Source: B18-G2 sp964432835
GTDB taxonomy: Archaea > Thermoplasmatota > E2 > DHVEG-1 > B18-G2
Reading direction: 5' to 3'
NCBI GenBank assembly: GCA_964432835.1
Contig: CAYSPA010000055.1
Location: forward strand, 1-7,552
Length of the DNA: 7,552 nucleotides
Positions 1 through 6,441 of this stretch are shown piece after piece. The translations under genes and the position numbers were made by a program. Under the pieces are notes generated by a model. That model was not told the DNA's origin. It saw nothing but the letters and a program-made list of their open reading frames with translations, and made no database searches. Within the stretch, counting starts at the first letter, position 1; the number at the start of each line of letters is the position of its first letter.

Positions 1-1030
1 TCTCAAAGAGTTTCAGGAATTTATCTGTTATCACATCCATTCTGTTCTCCTCAACGTATTTCCTCGCATTTTCCCTGAGTTTTTCTCTGGTGTTTTTGTC
101 TTCTATCAAAAGAGAAAGCTTGTTTACTAAGTCATCAACATCCCTGTACAGCAAAACGGGATTATCTTCTGGAAGTGTCTCAAAATGCCTCGTGTTGGGT
201 GCAACCGTTGGAACCAGAGAGCCGATGCACTGACAGAGAGTGGATGATACGACAACCTTATCGGTGCGACCCTTCGGTAGGAGGTGTATGTCCGATGAGT
301 GCAGATACCCGTACACCTCCTCTGTATCCTTTATTCTTTCCCTTTCCTGAATGAGCCATTTTCTGCTGAGATTAAGCAAGCCATCGGACCTCACTATTCT
401 GTAAATGAAATCGTATTTGTTGCTCAATCTGTCCAGCGCCTCGATAAAGTCGGCATATTCCTTCTCCGGTTGTCTTCCAAAACTGAAGAGTTTTATTCCA
501 TCTTCACCAAATTCTCTGTTACCGGGATTTACGGGATAACACGGGTATGGAATCACGTGGATATTTCCTCCATAACCTCTGAGCATCTCCACATACCTGT
601 CATCAAATACGGCCACGAAGTCAAAGATATCCAGAGATGAATATTTCATGCTCTCCCTATCACCTTCATGAACAACCACACCGGTTGTGATTCCTCCTTC
701 TCTCAACATGCCAACGAGGCGTTCCACATCCTTATAGGGGATACTCGTGTATGACTCCACAAGCAATACATCAAAATCTTCTTTCATTATCTTATCCAAA
801 TCTATGCCGCCGCCGGACATCGTCGAGGGTTCCATCTCGCGGTAGCATCTAACCACAAAATCCTCATCCTTTCTGACAATCCGGTGGTGCCACCACTTGT
901 TTGCGCTGTCCAGATACGGCGCGAAAATTATGACTTCCTCACCCCTCTTTAGCATTTCATTCACCAGCATCTCGGCATGCATCGCCACCCCACAGGTTGC
1001 GTTCCATCTTGTGAACAGTGCAACTCTCAC
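1..1030 (-). CDS. GT4-like glycosyltransferase, 3' end cut off by window edge
   Basis: The minus-strand frame is open for 343 codons from GTG at 1030 and runs off the window, so the C-terminus is missing. The N-terminus (VRVALFTRWNATCGVAMHAE) is the first Rossmann strand and glycine loop of GT-B family 4 enzymes, which move a sugar from a nucleotide or lipid donor to an acceptor. The middle (SFGRQPEKEYADFIEAL) is the usual start of the second Rossmann domain. A later stretch (YLHSSDIHLLPKGRTDKVVVSS, then SLVPTVAP) corresponds to the donor-binding region, although the classical E-x7-E motif is not clear. GTG at 1030 is preceded by GGGGGTG five bases upstream. An in-frame ATG at 1063 would add 11 residues and fits a leaderless transcript. 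The gene diverges from a GH130-type gene. Donor and acceptor cannot be read from sequence; a mannosyltransferase is an inference from that neighbour. Confidence 0.82.
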   Translation of the reverse strand, partial: MRVALFTRWNATCGVAMHAEMLVNEMLKRGEEVIIFAPYLDSANKWWHHRIVRKDEDFVVRCYREMEPSTMSGGGIDLDKIMKEDFDVLLVESYTSIPYKDVERLVGMLREGGITTGVVVHEGDRESMKYSSLDIFDFVAVFDDRYVEMLRGYGGNIHVIPYPCYPVNPGNREFGEDGIKLFSFGRQPEKEYADFIEALDRLSNKYDFIYRIVRSDGLLNLSRKWLIQERERIKDTEEVYGYLHSSDIHLLPKGRTDKVVVSSTLCQCIGSLVPTVAPNTRHFETLPEDNPVLLYRDVDDLVNKLSLLIEDKNTREKLRENARKYVEENRMDVITDKFLKLFE

Positions 1031-1084
1031 TTCACCACCCCCTTCAACGACGGTTGTAATCATATAATATGACAAAAGGTAAAT

Positions 1085-1093
1085 CTTTTAAAT
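1085..1093. promoter_or_regulatory. Shared TATA-like element between two divergent genes
   Basis: CTTTTAAAT contains the palindrome TTTAAA at 1087-1092. Its centre (1089.5) lies 26.5 bases from the A of the plus-strand ATG at 1116 and 26.5 bases from the A of the minus-strand ATG at 1063. That is the normal archaeal TATA-to-transcription-start distance in both directions. GTAA (1079-1082) and TTAC (1095-1098) flank it and place a GTAA-like upstream element on each strand. A bidirectional promoter producing leaderless or nearly leaderless mRNAs is inferred from position only. Confidence 0.55.
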
Positions 1094-1115
1094 CTTACTG
1101 AAATTGAAGAGGGAT

Positions 1116-2129
1116 ATGTTCTCCCACGTAGAGAAGAATTTCCACAGAGAGAACAGAACCGTGGATATAGTGAGAAGGGTGGGTGTGATAACTCCGGGAA
1201 ATCTAAGATTGAAGGGACATCCTGTAGAGAGACCCGTGTCCGCCTTCAATCCCTCGTTCATTATAGAAGATGGTAAGATGGTCATATACGCGAGGGTGAT
1301 CCTCGGGTATTTCACATACTCTAGTATCATTTGCGAGATAACCCTGCCATGGGAAGAATATGAGGAGCTCTCCGCAAAGGAATATGAAGCTGAGATAAGG
1401 ATACTTCCAGATAGCAAGTATGATATGTGGGGTGCCGAAGATCCGAGAATCAGTGTTGTCGATGGAAAGCGTTTCATAACGTACTGCGGTAGGACGATAA
1501 ACTACTTCAATCAGTCGGTATGGGTGGAGAGAACTCTCCCCATAGTGGCGAGATATGATGGGGAATGGAAAAAGGTGTGTGTATTTCGCCTACCCAGAGA
1601 GATCAGAGGCTTTCTCATAAGTGATAAGGATGCCTTTATTTTCAAAGTATCTGATGGTTACAAACTGTTTCACAGATTGCATATGAAGGATAACAATTTT
1701 TATCTGGTCGTCAGCGATGTGGATAAAGATATCGCCACAAGTGACGATTTCGTGGAGATCGAGGTGAAAAATCCAACGGTGGTTTTGAGGAAAAAGGACT
1801 TCGAAGATAAAATTGGATGGGGAACTCCCCCCGTAAAGGTTGATGATTTTTATGTATTGTTCCTCCACAGTGTGGGCAAAGAAATGAAGAAGTACAGGAT
1901 TTTCGCGGTGGCGATGGACGAAAACATGGAGATCATCGGCGTCTCACCCCATTACATAATGGAGCCGAAGGAAATCTATGAAAGATATGGAGATAGACCA
2001 TATGCCATATTTCCATGTGGTGCACAGCTGGTTGATGACAGGATCATAATATCTTACGGCGCCGCCGACTCCGTGATGGCCTTTGGAGAAGTGGATGTCA
2101 ACGAGCTCCTGTCCATCATGAAGATTTAG
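1116..2129 (+). CDS. GH130-family beta-mannoside phosphorylase/hydrolase-like protein
   Basis: This 337-residue five-bladed beta-propeller enzyme matches glycoside hydrolase family 130 in length and motif order: FNPS (44-47) followed by a strand with arginine (IYARV), WGAEDPR (105-111), LFHRLH (184-189), GWGTPP (234-239), H251, and YGAAD (314-318) near the end. The aspartate of EDPR (D109) aligns with the family's catalytic acid. Known GH130 members phosphorolyse, or less often hydrolyse, beta-mannosidic bonds. The cytoplasmic location, with no signal peptide, favours a phosphorylase returning mannose 1-phosphate, but this is inference. ATG at 1116 is chosen because a TATA-like box lies 26 bases upstream and GAGGGAT precedes it; an in-frame TTG at 1104 would add four residues. 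It is divergent from a GT4-like gene and convergent with tgtA, with 20 bases between the stops. Confidence 0.85.
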   Translation: MFSHVEKNFHRENRTVDIVRRVGVITPGNLRLKGHPVERPVSAFNPSFIIEDGKMVIYARVILGYFTYSSIICEITLPWEEYEELSAKEYEAEIRILPDSKYDMWGAEDPRISVVDGKRFITYCGRTINYFNQSVWVERTLPIVARYDGEWKKVCVFRLPREIRGFLISDKDAFIFKVSDGYKLFHRLHMKDNNFYLVVSDVDKDIATSDDFVEIEVKNPTVVLRKKDFEDKIGWGTPPVKVDDFYVLFLHSVGKEMKKYRIFAVAMDENMEIIGVSPHYIMEPKEIYERYGDRPYAIFPCGAQLVDDRIIISYGAADSVMAFGEVDVNELLSIMKI

Positions 2130-2149
2130 AATTTTCGATGGCGATTTGG

Positions 2150-4057
2150 TCAGGATTGATCTAAACCTTCTCTAACTTTAACGGCGATGCCGTGATTGAA
2201 AGAGAGCATTTCCTCCCTGTTCAGCAAACATCTTCCAACGGCAAGAAGTTCATCATCCTCGTTCACCACGATGCATTCATCGTGAGGTCTCAGTTTCGAG
2301 TCGCAGTCGATGACAAATTTTGCAAAGACGTTTCTTCCTTCTCTTATGAATCTGGACACATCATTTTCCACAATAACTCGATACCTTGGAGGTGCGTAAA
2401 ATTCATGAAGAATCCTGGCTCCGGCGATCTTTAGAGTAAACATTCCATCCCGCGCCCTCATCGAAAGTATGTGTCTTCCATCTACAAAAACATTCCTTAT
2501 TTTACCCGTGGATTTGGATTTCCTGATGCTTATCTCGCCGTCGAGCAGTATATCCGATACGCCCTTACCAAACTGCATATCAACGGTTAGTCTCACCCTG
2601 TCGATGTCCAGATTTCTCTTTCCCCTCTCTGGTTTTTCAACAGGTTTGACTTCGTTCTTCTCCAGAAGTTTGTTCAGGATTCTCTCGGCCAGTTCCTCGC
2701 TTTCCTTATCTATCACTTTTGGAAATACAGATTGAGCAATCGGATACATCTCGTCCAGTGGAAGGGGAACGGGACCAAATGGTGATTTTATGACAATATC
2801 TGTTTTGCTTCTCTCCCACTCCTTTCTATAAGTCCTGCCATAAGGTTTCTCGACCTCTTCTCTGACAATGATCTCGCCAGATGGTTTGTACACAGAAAGC
2901 AACCTCTTTTGATACCTGTAAACAATCGGTCTGTGCATGGAGTGGCGGTTGATGTAAAAAAAAGCAGATTTTCTGGATACTGGTTCGAATCTTTCGAGCC
3001 ATTCCTTGATGCTCTCTCTTTCCAGGAATCTCAATGCATCCATAATCAGTGGATTGATGGAAGCTTTTTCCTCTACGAGTTCCCATAGGCTACCTTCTCT
3101 TATCGACATCTTTATTCTCTTCATCTCGGAGAAACAGATGTAAAGGTTGTGCAGGGCTATGTTTCTCTCCCTCTCCTCTTTATTCATTTCTTTCAGTTCC
3201 TTTGCATCCACTCTGCTACAAACCGGACAGTTGCATGGAATTTCCTCCATATCCTGCAGTTTTTTTGTGCCCCAGGGGAAAATGAATCTTTCATCTCTCG
3301 CATATTTGGCATAGGATGAAGAATCCATCATGTCCACGCCGAGAGCGATGGCAAGCGGGAAAACCATGGGATGCCCGGCGCCGAAAAGATGAATGGGTCT
3401 TGATAAAGGCAGGTGCATTTTTGATGAAACTATGCATCTGACCAGTTCATCGTATCTCTGGTTCTCCATCAGAGGAACAACGCCTCCAACCGGATGGATG
3501 TCACAGTCGATTTTGCCCATTTCCTCGGCACAACGGGCTCTCAAATCCTCATAAACTCCGCCCTGCACCGTGCATGCTGCGAGCATTTTATCTTTTACAA
3601 CTACGCTTTTCCTTGCCCTTTTCACCGTCTCGATAACCTTTCTTTTTGCGGTGGTGCGATTCTCGTCTGGCTCGGTGAAGAGGTCGAGTATCGTTCCTAT
3701 ATCGCTCCCCATATCCCTCTGAAACTCGAAGATTTCCAGATAATCGACATCAACAGAACCATAGACGTGTGATTGAAATGTCCCCGAATCCGTCATTATA
3801 ACTCCATCAAATTTCAAAAGAGAATGAATCCCTTCAGAGAGAGCCTTTCTCCTGAGTTTATCGCTCCTGTATATTATGTAGGAGTTTGTTATGATGGCAT
3901 TTACTCCAAAAAGTTTTCTCATCTCATCGGGTTCGATCAGCATTTTGTTGGGGTTTATAACTGGAAGAAGTGCGGGAGTCTCTATTATGCCGTGCGGCGT
4001 CTCCAGGCGCCCTATTCTGGATAAACAGTCTCTCTCTTTGATTTCGAATTTCGCCAT
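2150..4057 (-). CDS. tgtA: Archaeal tRNA-guanine(15) transglycosylase with PUA domain
   Basis: It exchanges guanine 15 in the D-loop of archaeal tRNAs for preQ0, the first tRNA-level step to archaeosine. The catalytic TIM barrel covers about residues 1-340. It contains TDSGTFQ (D90, active-site aspartate), QGG (165-167), and VDMMDSSSYAKYARD with D245 as the nucleophile position. The zinc site is complete: C275, C277, C280 and H303. Residues 350-440 form the archaea-specific C1 region. A charged linker at about 448-485 is followed by C2 and a PUA domain (about 558-632, with LAVGRCL and HGIAVKVREG) that grips the acceptor stem. At 635 residues it is somewhat longer than the roughly 580-residue characterised Pyrococcus enzyme, mainly through the linker. 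ATG at 4057 sits one base after the nadX stop, with a weak TAGGAT upstream, so translation is probably coupled. Confidence 0.96.
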   Translation of the reverse strand: MAKFEIKERDCLSRIGRLETPHGIIETPALLPVINPNKMLIEPDEMRKLFGVNAIITNSYIIYRSDKLRRKALSEGIHSLLKFDGVIMTDSGTFQSHVYGSVDVDYLEIFEFQRDMGSDIGTILDLFTEPDENRTTAKRKVIETVKRARKSVVVKDKMLAACTVQGGVYEDLRARCAEEMGKIDCDIHPVGGVVPLMENQRYDELVRCIVSSKMHLPLSRPIHLFGAGHPMVFPLAIALGVDMMDSSSYAKYARDERFIFPWGTKKLQDMEEIPCNCPVCSRVDAKELKEMNKEERERNIALHNLYICFSEMKRIKMSIREGSLWELVEEKASINPLIMDALRFLERESIKEWLERFEPVSRKSAFFYINRHSMHRPIVYRYQKRLLSVYKPSGEIIVREEVEKPYGRTYRKEWERSKTDIVIKSPFGPVPLPLDEMYPIAQSVFPKVIDKESEELAERILNKLLEKNEVKPVEKPERGKRNLDIDRVRLTVDMQFGKGVSDILLDGEISIRKSKSTGKIRNVFVDGRHILSMRARDGMFTLKIAGARILHEFYAPPRYRVIVENDVSRFIREGRNVFAKFVIDCDSKLRPHDECIVVNEDDELLAVGRCLLNREEMLSFNHGIAVKVREGLDQS

Positions 4058-4058
4058 T

Positions 4059-4826
4059 TTATCCTATCTGTATGGGATTGACGATCTTTTTGAGTATGGC
4101 TATTGCGGAGAGCGAAGCTATGTAACTGGACTTTGGATTGTTGGGGTTGGGCATATTTTCTATCTCCGCTCTCAACCTTCCAAATTTACCGTGAGCGAGT
4201 ACTTTATGGTGGATTCTCGCGGCAACCGGATCGGCGACTATCTTCACTCTTGTGCGGTCGAAGCCGATTCCGGCCATGGATACGCATGCGGCCACATTGA
4301 TGTTCTGAGGGAATAACTTTACGGCATCTCTTGCGGTGCCATCAAAGACAACCGTTCTCCTGTCGTAACTTTTGCCAAGAGATTCCGGTGGTTTTGTCGT
4401 AACGAGAGTAACCTCATCCAAGCCACCAATGCTTGCAGCATATATCCCGTCGACACCACATATGGCTCCAGATGGGAGGTAAATCTTGCACCCGTTTTTC
4501 TTTGCCGTATCTATCAGTTTTTCCCTGAAAGCATCATCAAAAAGCGCACCCATGCTCATTATAACCATATCCTTCTTTGCTTTCAAAATCTTTTCTCCAT
4601 ATTCCTCTACGGCTTCCTGGGATGCCGTCTCGAATACGACGTCGGATTTCTCTATGAGTTCGTCTACATCCTTTGCCCTCTTTCCCTTTTTGAGTTTTTT
4701 CGCGAGTTTCTCCTCGGCTTCCTCGACTTTATCATAGAGATATATCTCCTCTATCTCTTCCATCTCATCCGCAGCCAGTGCCACATCTGTTCCTATCGCC
4801 CCGCATCCTATGATACCTATGATCAT
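4059..4826 (-). CDS. nadX: L-aspartate dehydrogenase
   Basis: It oxidises L-aspartate with NAD(P)+ to iminoaspartate, which quinolinate synthase uses in de novo NAD synthesis; it replaces the flavoprotein NadB in many archaea. The 255-residue length is typical. The Rossmann glycine motif is GIIGCGAIG (4-12). The family signature PSGAICGVDGI (118-128) is present, as is FPQNINVAA (172-180). Tandem histidines H206/H207 in the ARIHHKV segment lie where the family's catalytic histidine is expected, and the conserved C-terminal helix is NPKSSYIASLSAIAILKK. ATG at 4826 is preceded by GGTGAG (4835-4830), one of the few clear ribosome binding sites in the window. The stop is one base from the tgtA start, so both are probably one transcript. 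No nadA or nadC is visible here. Confidence 0.95.
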   Translation of the reverse strand: MIIGIIGCGAIGTDVALAADEMEEIEEIYLYDKVEEAEEKLAKKLKKGKRAKDVDELIEKSDVVFETASQEAVEEYGEKILKAKKDMVIMSMGALFDDAFREKLIDTAKKNGCKIYLPSGAICGVDGIYAASIGGLDEVTLVTTKPPESLGKSYDRRTVVFDGTARDAVKLFPQNINVAACVSMAGIGFDRTRVKIVADPVAARIHHKVLAHGKFGRLRAEIENMPNPNNPKSSYIASLSAIAILKKIVNPIQIG

Positions 4827-4830
4827 AAAC

Positions 4831-5520
4831 TCACCAGCACGATAATACCAAAGAGGTTAAATATAGATTGTCCTGAAAACGTCGAGATCTATCACCATGT
4901 TGAACTCTCCGAGATAAGAACTGGCTTAATACATCTTCCATCTTTCTGTTCTTGTCGCGCAGTTTGATTCTTTTTGGAAATCTGCTCACCTCTATAACGA
5001 GATACTTTCCCTCTCTTCTGTAACCCCTGATCTCTTCCCATCTGATGAACCTGCGATTTACATCGATTCCATTTTCGTAGATTATGAGCTTGCTCGATGT
5101 GAATAAACCGAAAATAGCGGATGTGAACATTATCGCGGTAGATATGATGGTGGATGGTAAATCCTTATCCCTGGAGTAAGAGATATATGCTATGGCCATG
5201 ACAACGATAACAAGAATCATGGCAATTGCTACCGCAGTGGTTTTGTTATCTCCGAGTGGCTTTTCCGAGATCTCCATCAGTTTCCTTCCCTTTCTGGGAT
5301 CTATCTGTACATCTCTGAGAGAACCACGCTCTCGGCGCCCGGCAGATAGGTCTCGCAGAAAAACCGCGATTATGAGAACAACTGCGGTGATGGAAGTAAC
5401 TATCAGGGTTGTCTCGATTGGTAAATATAGTATATGAGCCTGGATGATATACACGATGATAACAATTAGAGCGATGAGCAGGATTCTTGCCGGATAATTT
5501 TTCTCCCATTGCTCTTCCAT
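4831..5520 (-). CDS. Four-helix membrane protein of unknown function, 3' end probably frameshifted
   Basis: I do not recognise a named family. From ATG at 5520 the protein has four hydrophobic segments: about residues 11-33, 36-55, 94-115 and 122-142. A charged cytoplasmic loop at 56-93 contains GRRERGS and DPRKGRK. After helix four, a small beta-rich domain at about 144-200 (KLIIYENGIDVNRRFIRWEEI, GYRREGKYLVIEV, RIKLRD) resembles the PH-like or DUF5673-type modules found at the ends of small membrane proteins. ATG 5520 is preferred to the in-frame GTG at 5577 because a strong TATA-like box lies about 27 bases upstream of the ATG and inside the longer reading. The last 29 residues of the annotated frame are arginine-rich and unlike the rest. 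Another frame, from 4919 to a stop at 4859-4857, reads SYLGEFNMVIDLDVF and onward, a more natural end giving about 220 residues. The two helix pairs could form a homo-oligomeric assembly, but no role is known. Confidence 0.72.
   Translation of the reverse strand: MEEQWEKNYPARILLIALIVIIVYIIQAHILYLPIETTLIVTSITAVVLIIAVFLRDLSAGRRERGSLRDVQIDPRKGRKLMEISEKPLGDNKTTAVAIAMILVIVVMAIAYISYSRDKDLPSTIISTAIMFTSAIFGLFTSSKLIIYENGIDVNRRFIRWEEIRGYRREGKYLVIEVSRFPKRIKLRDKNRKMEDVLSQFLSRRVQHGDRSRRFQDNLYLTSLVLSCW
4857..4865 (-). promoter_or_regulatory. Candidate TATA box for the nadX-tgtA operon
   Basis: Read on the minus strand this is TATATTTAA, centred at 4861. A start of transcription about 26 bases downstream falls near 4835, right at the GGTGAG ribosome binding site and nine bases before the nadX ATG. 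The box overlaps the 3' end of the upstream membrane-protein gene. nadX-tgtA may therefore have its own promoter as well as read-through from upstream. Supported by sequence and spacing only. Confidence 0.45.
4912..4925 (-). other. Probable frame break near the end of the membrane-protein gene
   Basis: On the minus strand, AGC CAG TTC TTA TCT keeps the called frame. Removing one T around 4915-4920 would place the ribosome in the frame reading YLGEFNMVIDLDVF, which ends at the stop at 4859-4857. The alternative frame carries a stop at 4928-4926, so the switch must occur downstream of that point. Whether this is an assembly error, a mutation or recoding is not decidable from one sequence. Confidence 0.5.
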
Positions 5521-5543
5521 GCGTTTCCCCGTAGACAGGGTGA

Positions 5544-5555
5544 ATTTAAAATATT
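5544..5555 (-). promoter_or_regulatory. Candidate TATA box for the membrane-protein gene
   Basis: The minus strand reads AATATTTTAAAT, containing TTTAAA centred at 5547.5, about 27 bases upstream of the ATG at 5520. There is no good Shine-Dalgarno before that ATG (GGGGAAACGC only), which fits a leaderless transcript. This spacing is the main reason for choosing ATG 5520 over GTG 5577. Confidence 0.5.
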
Positions 5556-5612
5556 TATCCCGCTCCGAGTTTCTCACCGTCGCATCTTCTCTGCAAGCAT
5601 GAGGGTTTTAAA

Positions 5613-6431
5613 TCAAAGGATTGACCATACCTCCTGTTCAATGTAAATGGTCTCTCCACCGGTGGTTTCTGCCTCCACTCCCATAACGTGCCTGCCTATT
5701 CCCCTGCTGTTATAAAACCACTTGTATGGAGGCGCATCATCTGAAAACTTGATTTCACCGTCGATGTAGAAGTTGATTTCGTCAATCTTGTGGTTTTCAT
5801 CTTCCGCTGATACCTCAACGGTTATACCACCAATTACTACCGTTTCGCCTACGTAGAATAGTTTTCTGTTGAGTAAATACAAGTAACCTGGTTTTGGTTT
5901 GGCAAATGTTATTTCGATACCGGTTGTATTTTCCAGATCCACCTTTCTGAAAAATTCCCTGTGCTGTAAACCGTTGATCCAAGTTTCGTTGCTGAGAGTT
6001 GGGTAAAACGGAGAGTAGATTTCAAACAATTTCAGTTTGTAGCTCCACATCTCATCGCTCAGGTTGACTATATCGGTTACAGGTGGTGGGTCCATTTTCT
6101 CCGGACCAAACCATCCAGGATCTCTATTGAGGGTATAGTAGTAGCTGATAGAGATATTATTCTCTCTCAATTCCAGAAGTGCCTCATCAAGGAGCTTGGC
6201 TACTGTCACGTGTTGACAACTATGCCTAAAACCGTTCGTCGATTCAAAACCTATAACCATATCTGGCTTGTATTGCATGATCAGTTGCCTGATATGGTCT
6301 TTTACCCCCATCTCCTCGAGTTCTTCGATCACCTCATCCAGTTGGTTCCATTTTTTACATCTGGGTAGCTGTTTACCCATTTGCTCCTCTATCCTTATAT
6401 AATCTGCCCCACCGAGGAACTCTGCTGACAT
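5613..6431 (-). CDS. PIG-L/LmbE-type deacetylase and Ig-like domain, 3' part of a split gene
   Basis: This frame lacks the N-terminal strand and AHPDDE motif of PIG-L (LmbE) deacetylases, which sit at the end of the adjacent reading frame. Its coding content extends upstream of the ATG at 6431 to about 6491, reading GHLVIVSLYYNPKFVESNG, the second strand of that fold. Within this part, GFRHSCQHVTVAKLLDEAL (H70 and H74 from this ATG) matches the later zinc-ligand histidine and helix, normally HPDH. PIG-L enzymes remove N-acetyl groups from amino sugars in a zinc-dependent reaction. After about residue 195 comes an Ig-like domain (ITVEVSAEDENHKIDEINFY, DGE, DDAPPYKW, GRHVMGVEAET) of the type common in archaeal surface proteins. 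No independent ribosome binding site or promoter is seen, so this is unlikely to be a stand-alone gene. Confidence 0.82.
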   Translation of the reverse strand: MSAEFLGGADYIRIEEQMGKQLPRCKKWNQLDEVIEELEEMGVKDHIRQLIMQYKPDMVIGFESTNGFRHSCQHVTVAKLLDEALLELRENNISISYYYTLNRDPGWFGPEKMDPPPVTDIVNLSDEMWSYKLKLFEIYSPFYPTLSNETWINGLQHREFFRKVDLENTTGIEITFAKPKPGYLYLLNRKLFYVGETVVIGGITVEVSAEDENHKIDEINFYIDGEIKFSDDAPPYKWFYNSRGIGRHVMGVEAETTGGETIYIEQEVWSIL

Positions 6432-6441
6432 GCCGTTACTT

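Noticed and set aside
299..640. Open frame of 113 codons on the plus strand
   Set aside because: It is a shadow of the GT4-like glycosyltransferase, whose minus-strand frame is continuous through this region and has family motifs.
1088..1477. Open frame of 129 codons on the minus strand opposite the GH130 gene
   Set aside because: It lies antisense to strong family motifs (FNPS, GAEDPR) and has no domain, promoter or ribosome binding site of its own.
2130..2149. Possible terminator between the convergent GH130 and tgtA genes
   Set aside because: The 20-base gap holds only a short T run (TTTT) and no hairpin, too little to call.
3891..4316. Open frame of 141 codons on the plus strand across the nadX-tgtA junction
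   Set aside because: It is antisense to two clearly recognised enzymes and its translation has no recognisable fold.
5574..5612. TTTAAA at 5607-5612 followed on the minus strand by tiny frames (MLAEKMRR or MRR) whose stop overlaps GTG 5577, suggesting a leader peptide coupled to the membrane-protein gene
   Set aside because: The frames are too short to support, and the stronger TATA-like box at 5544-5555 points to ATG 5520 instead.
6429..6431. ATG at 6431 as an independent start for a stand-alone deacetylase gene
   Set aside because: The frame would lack the essential AHPDDE strand and has no ribosome binding site; upstream in-frame codons clearly continue the same fold.
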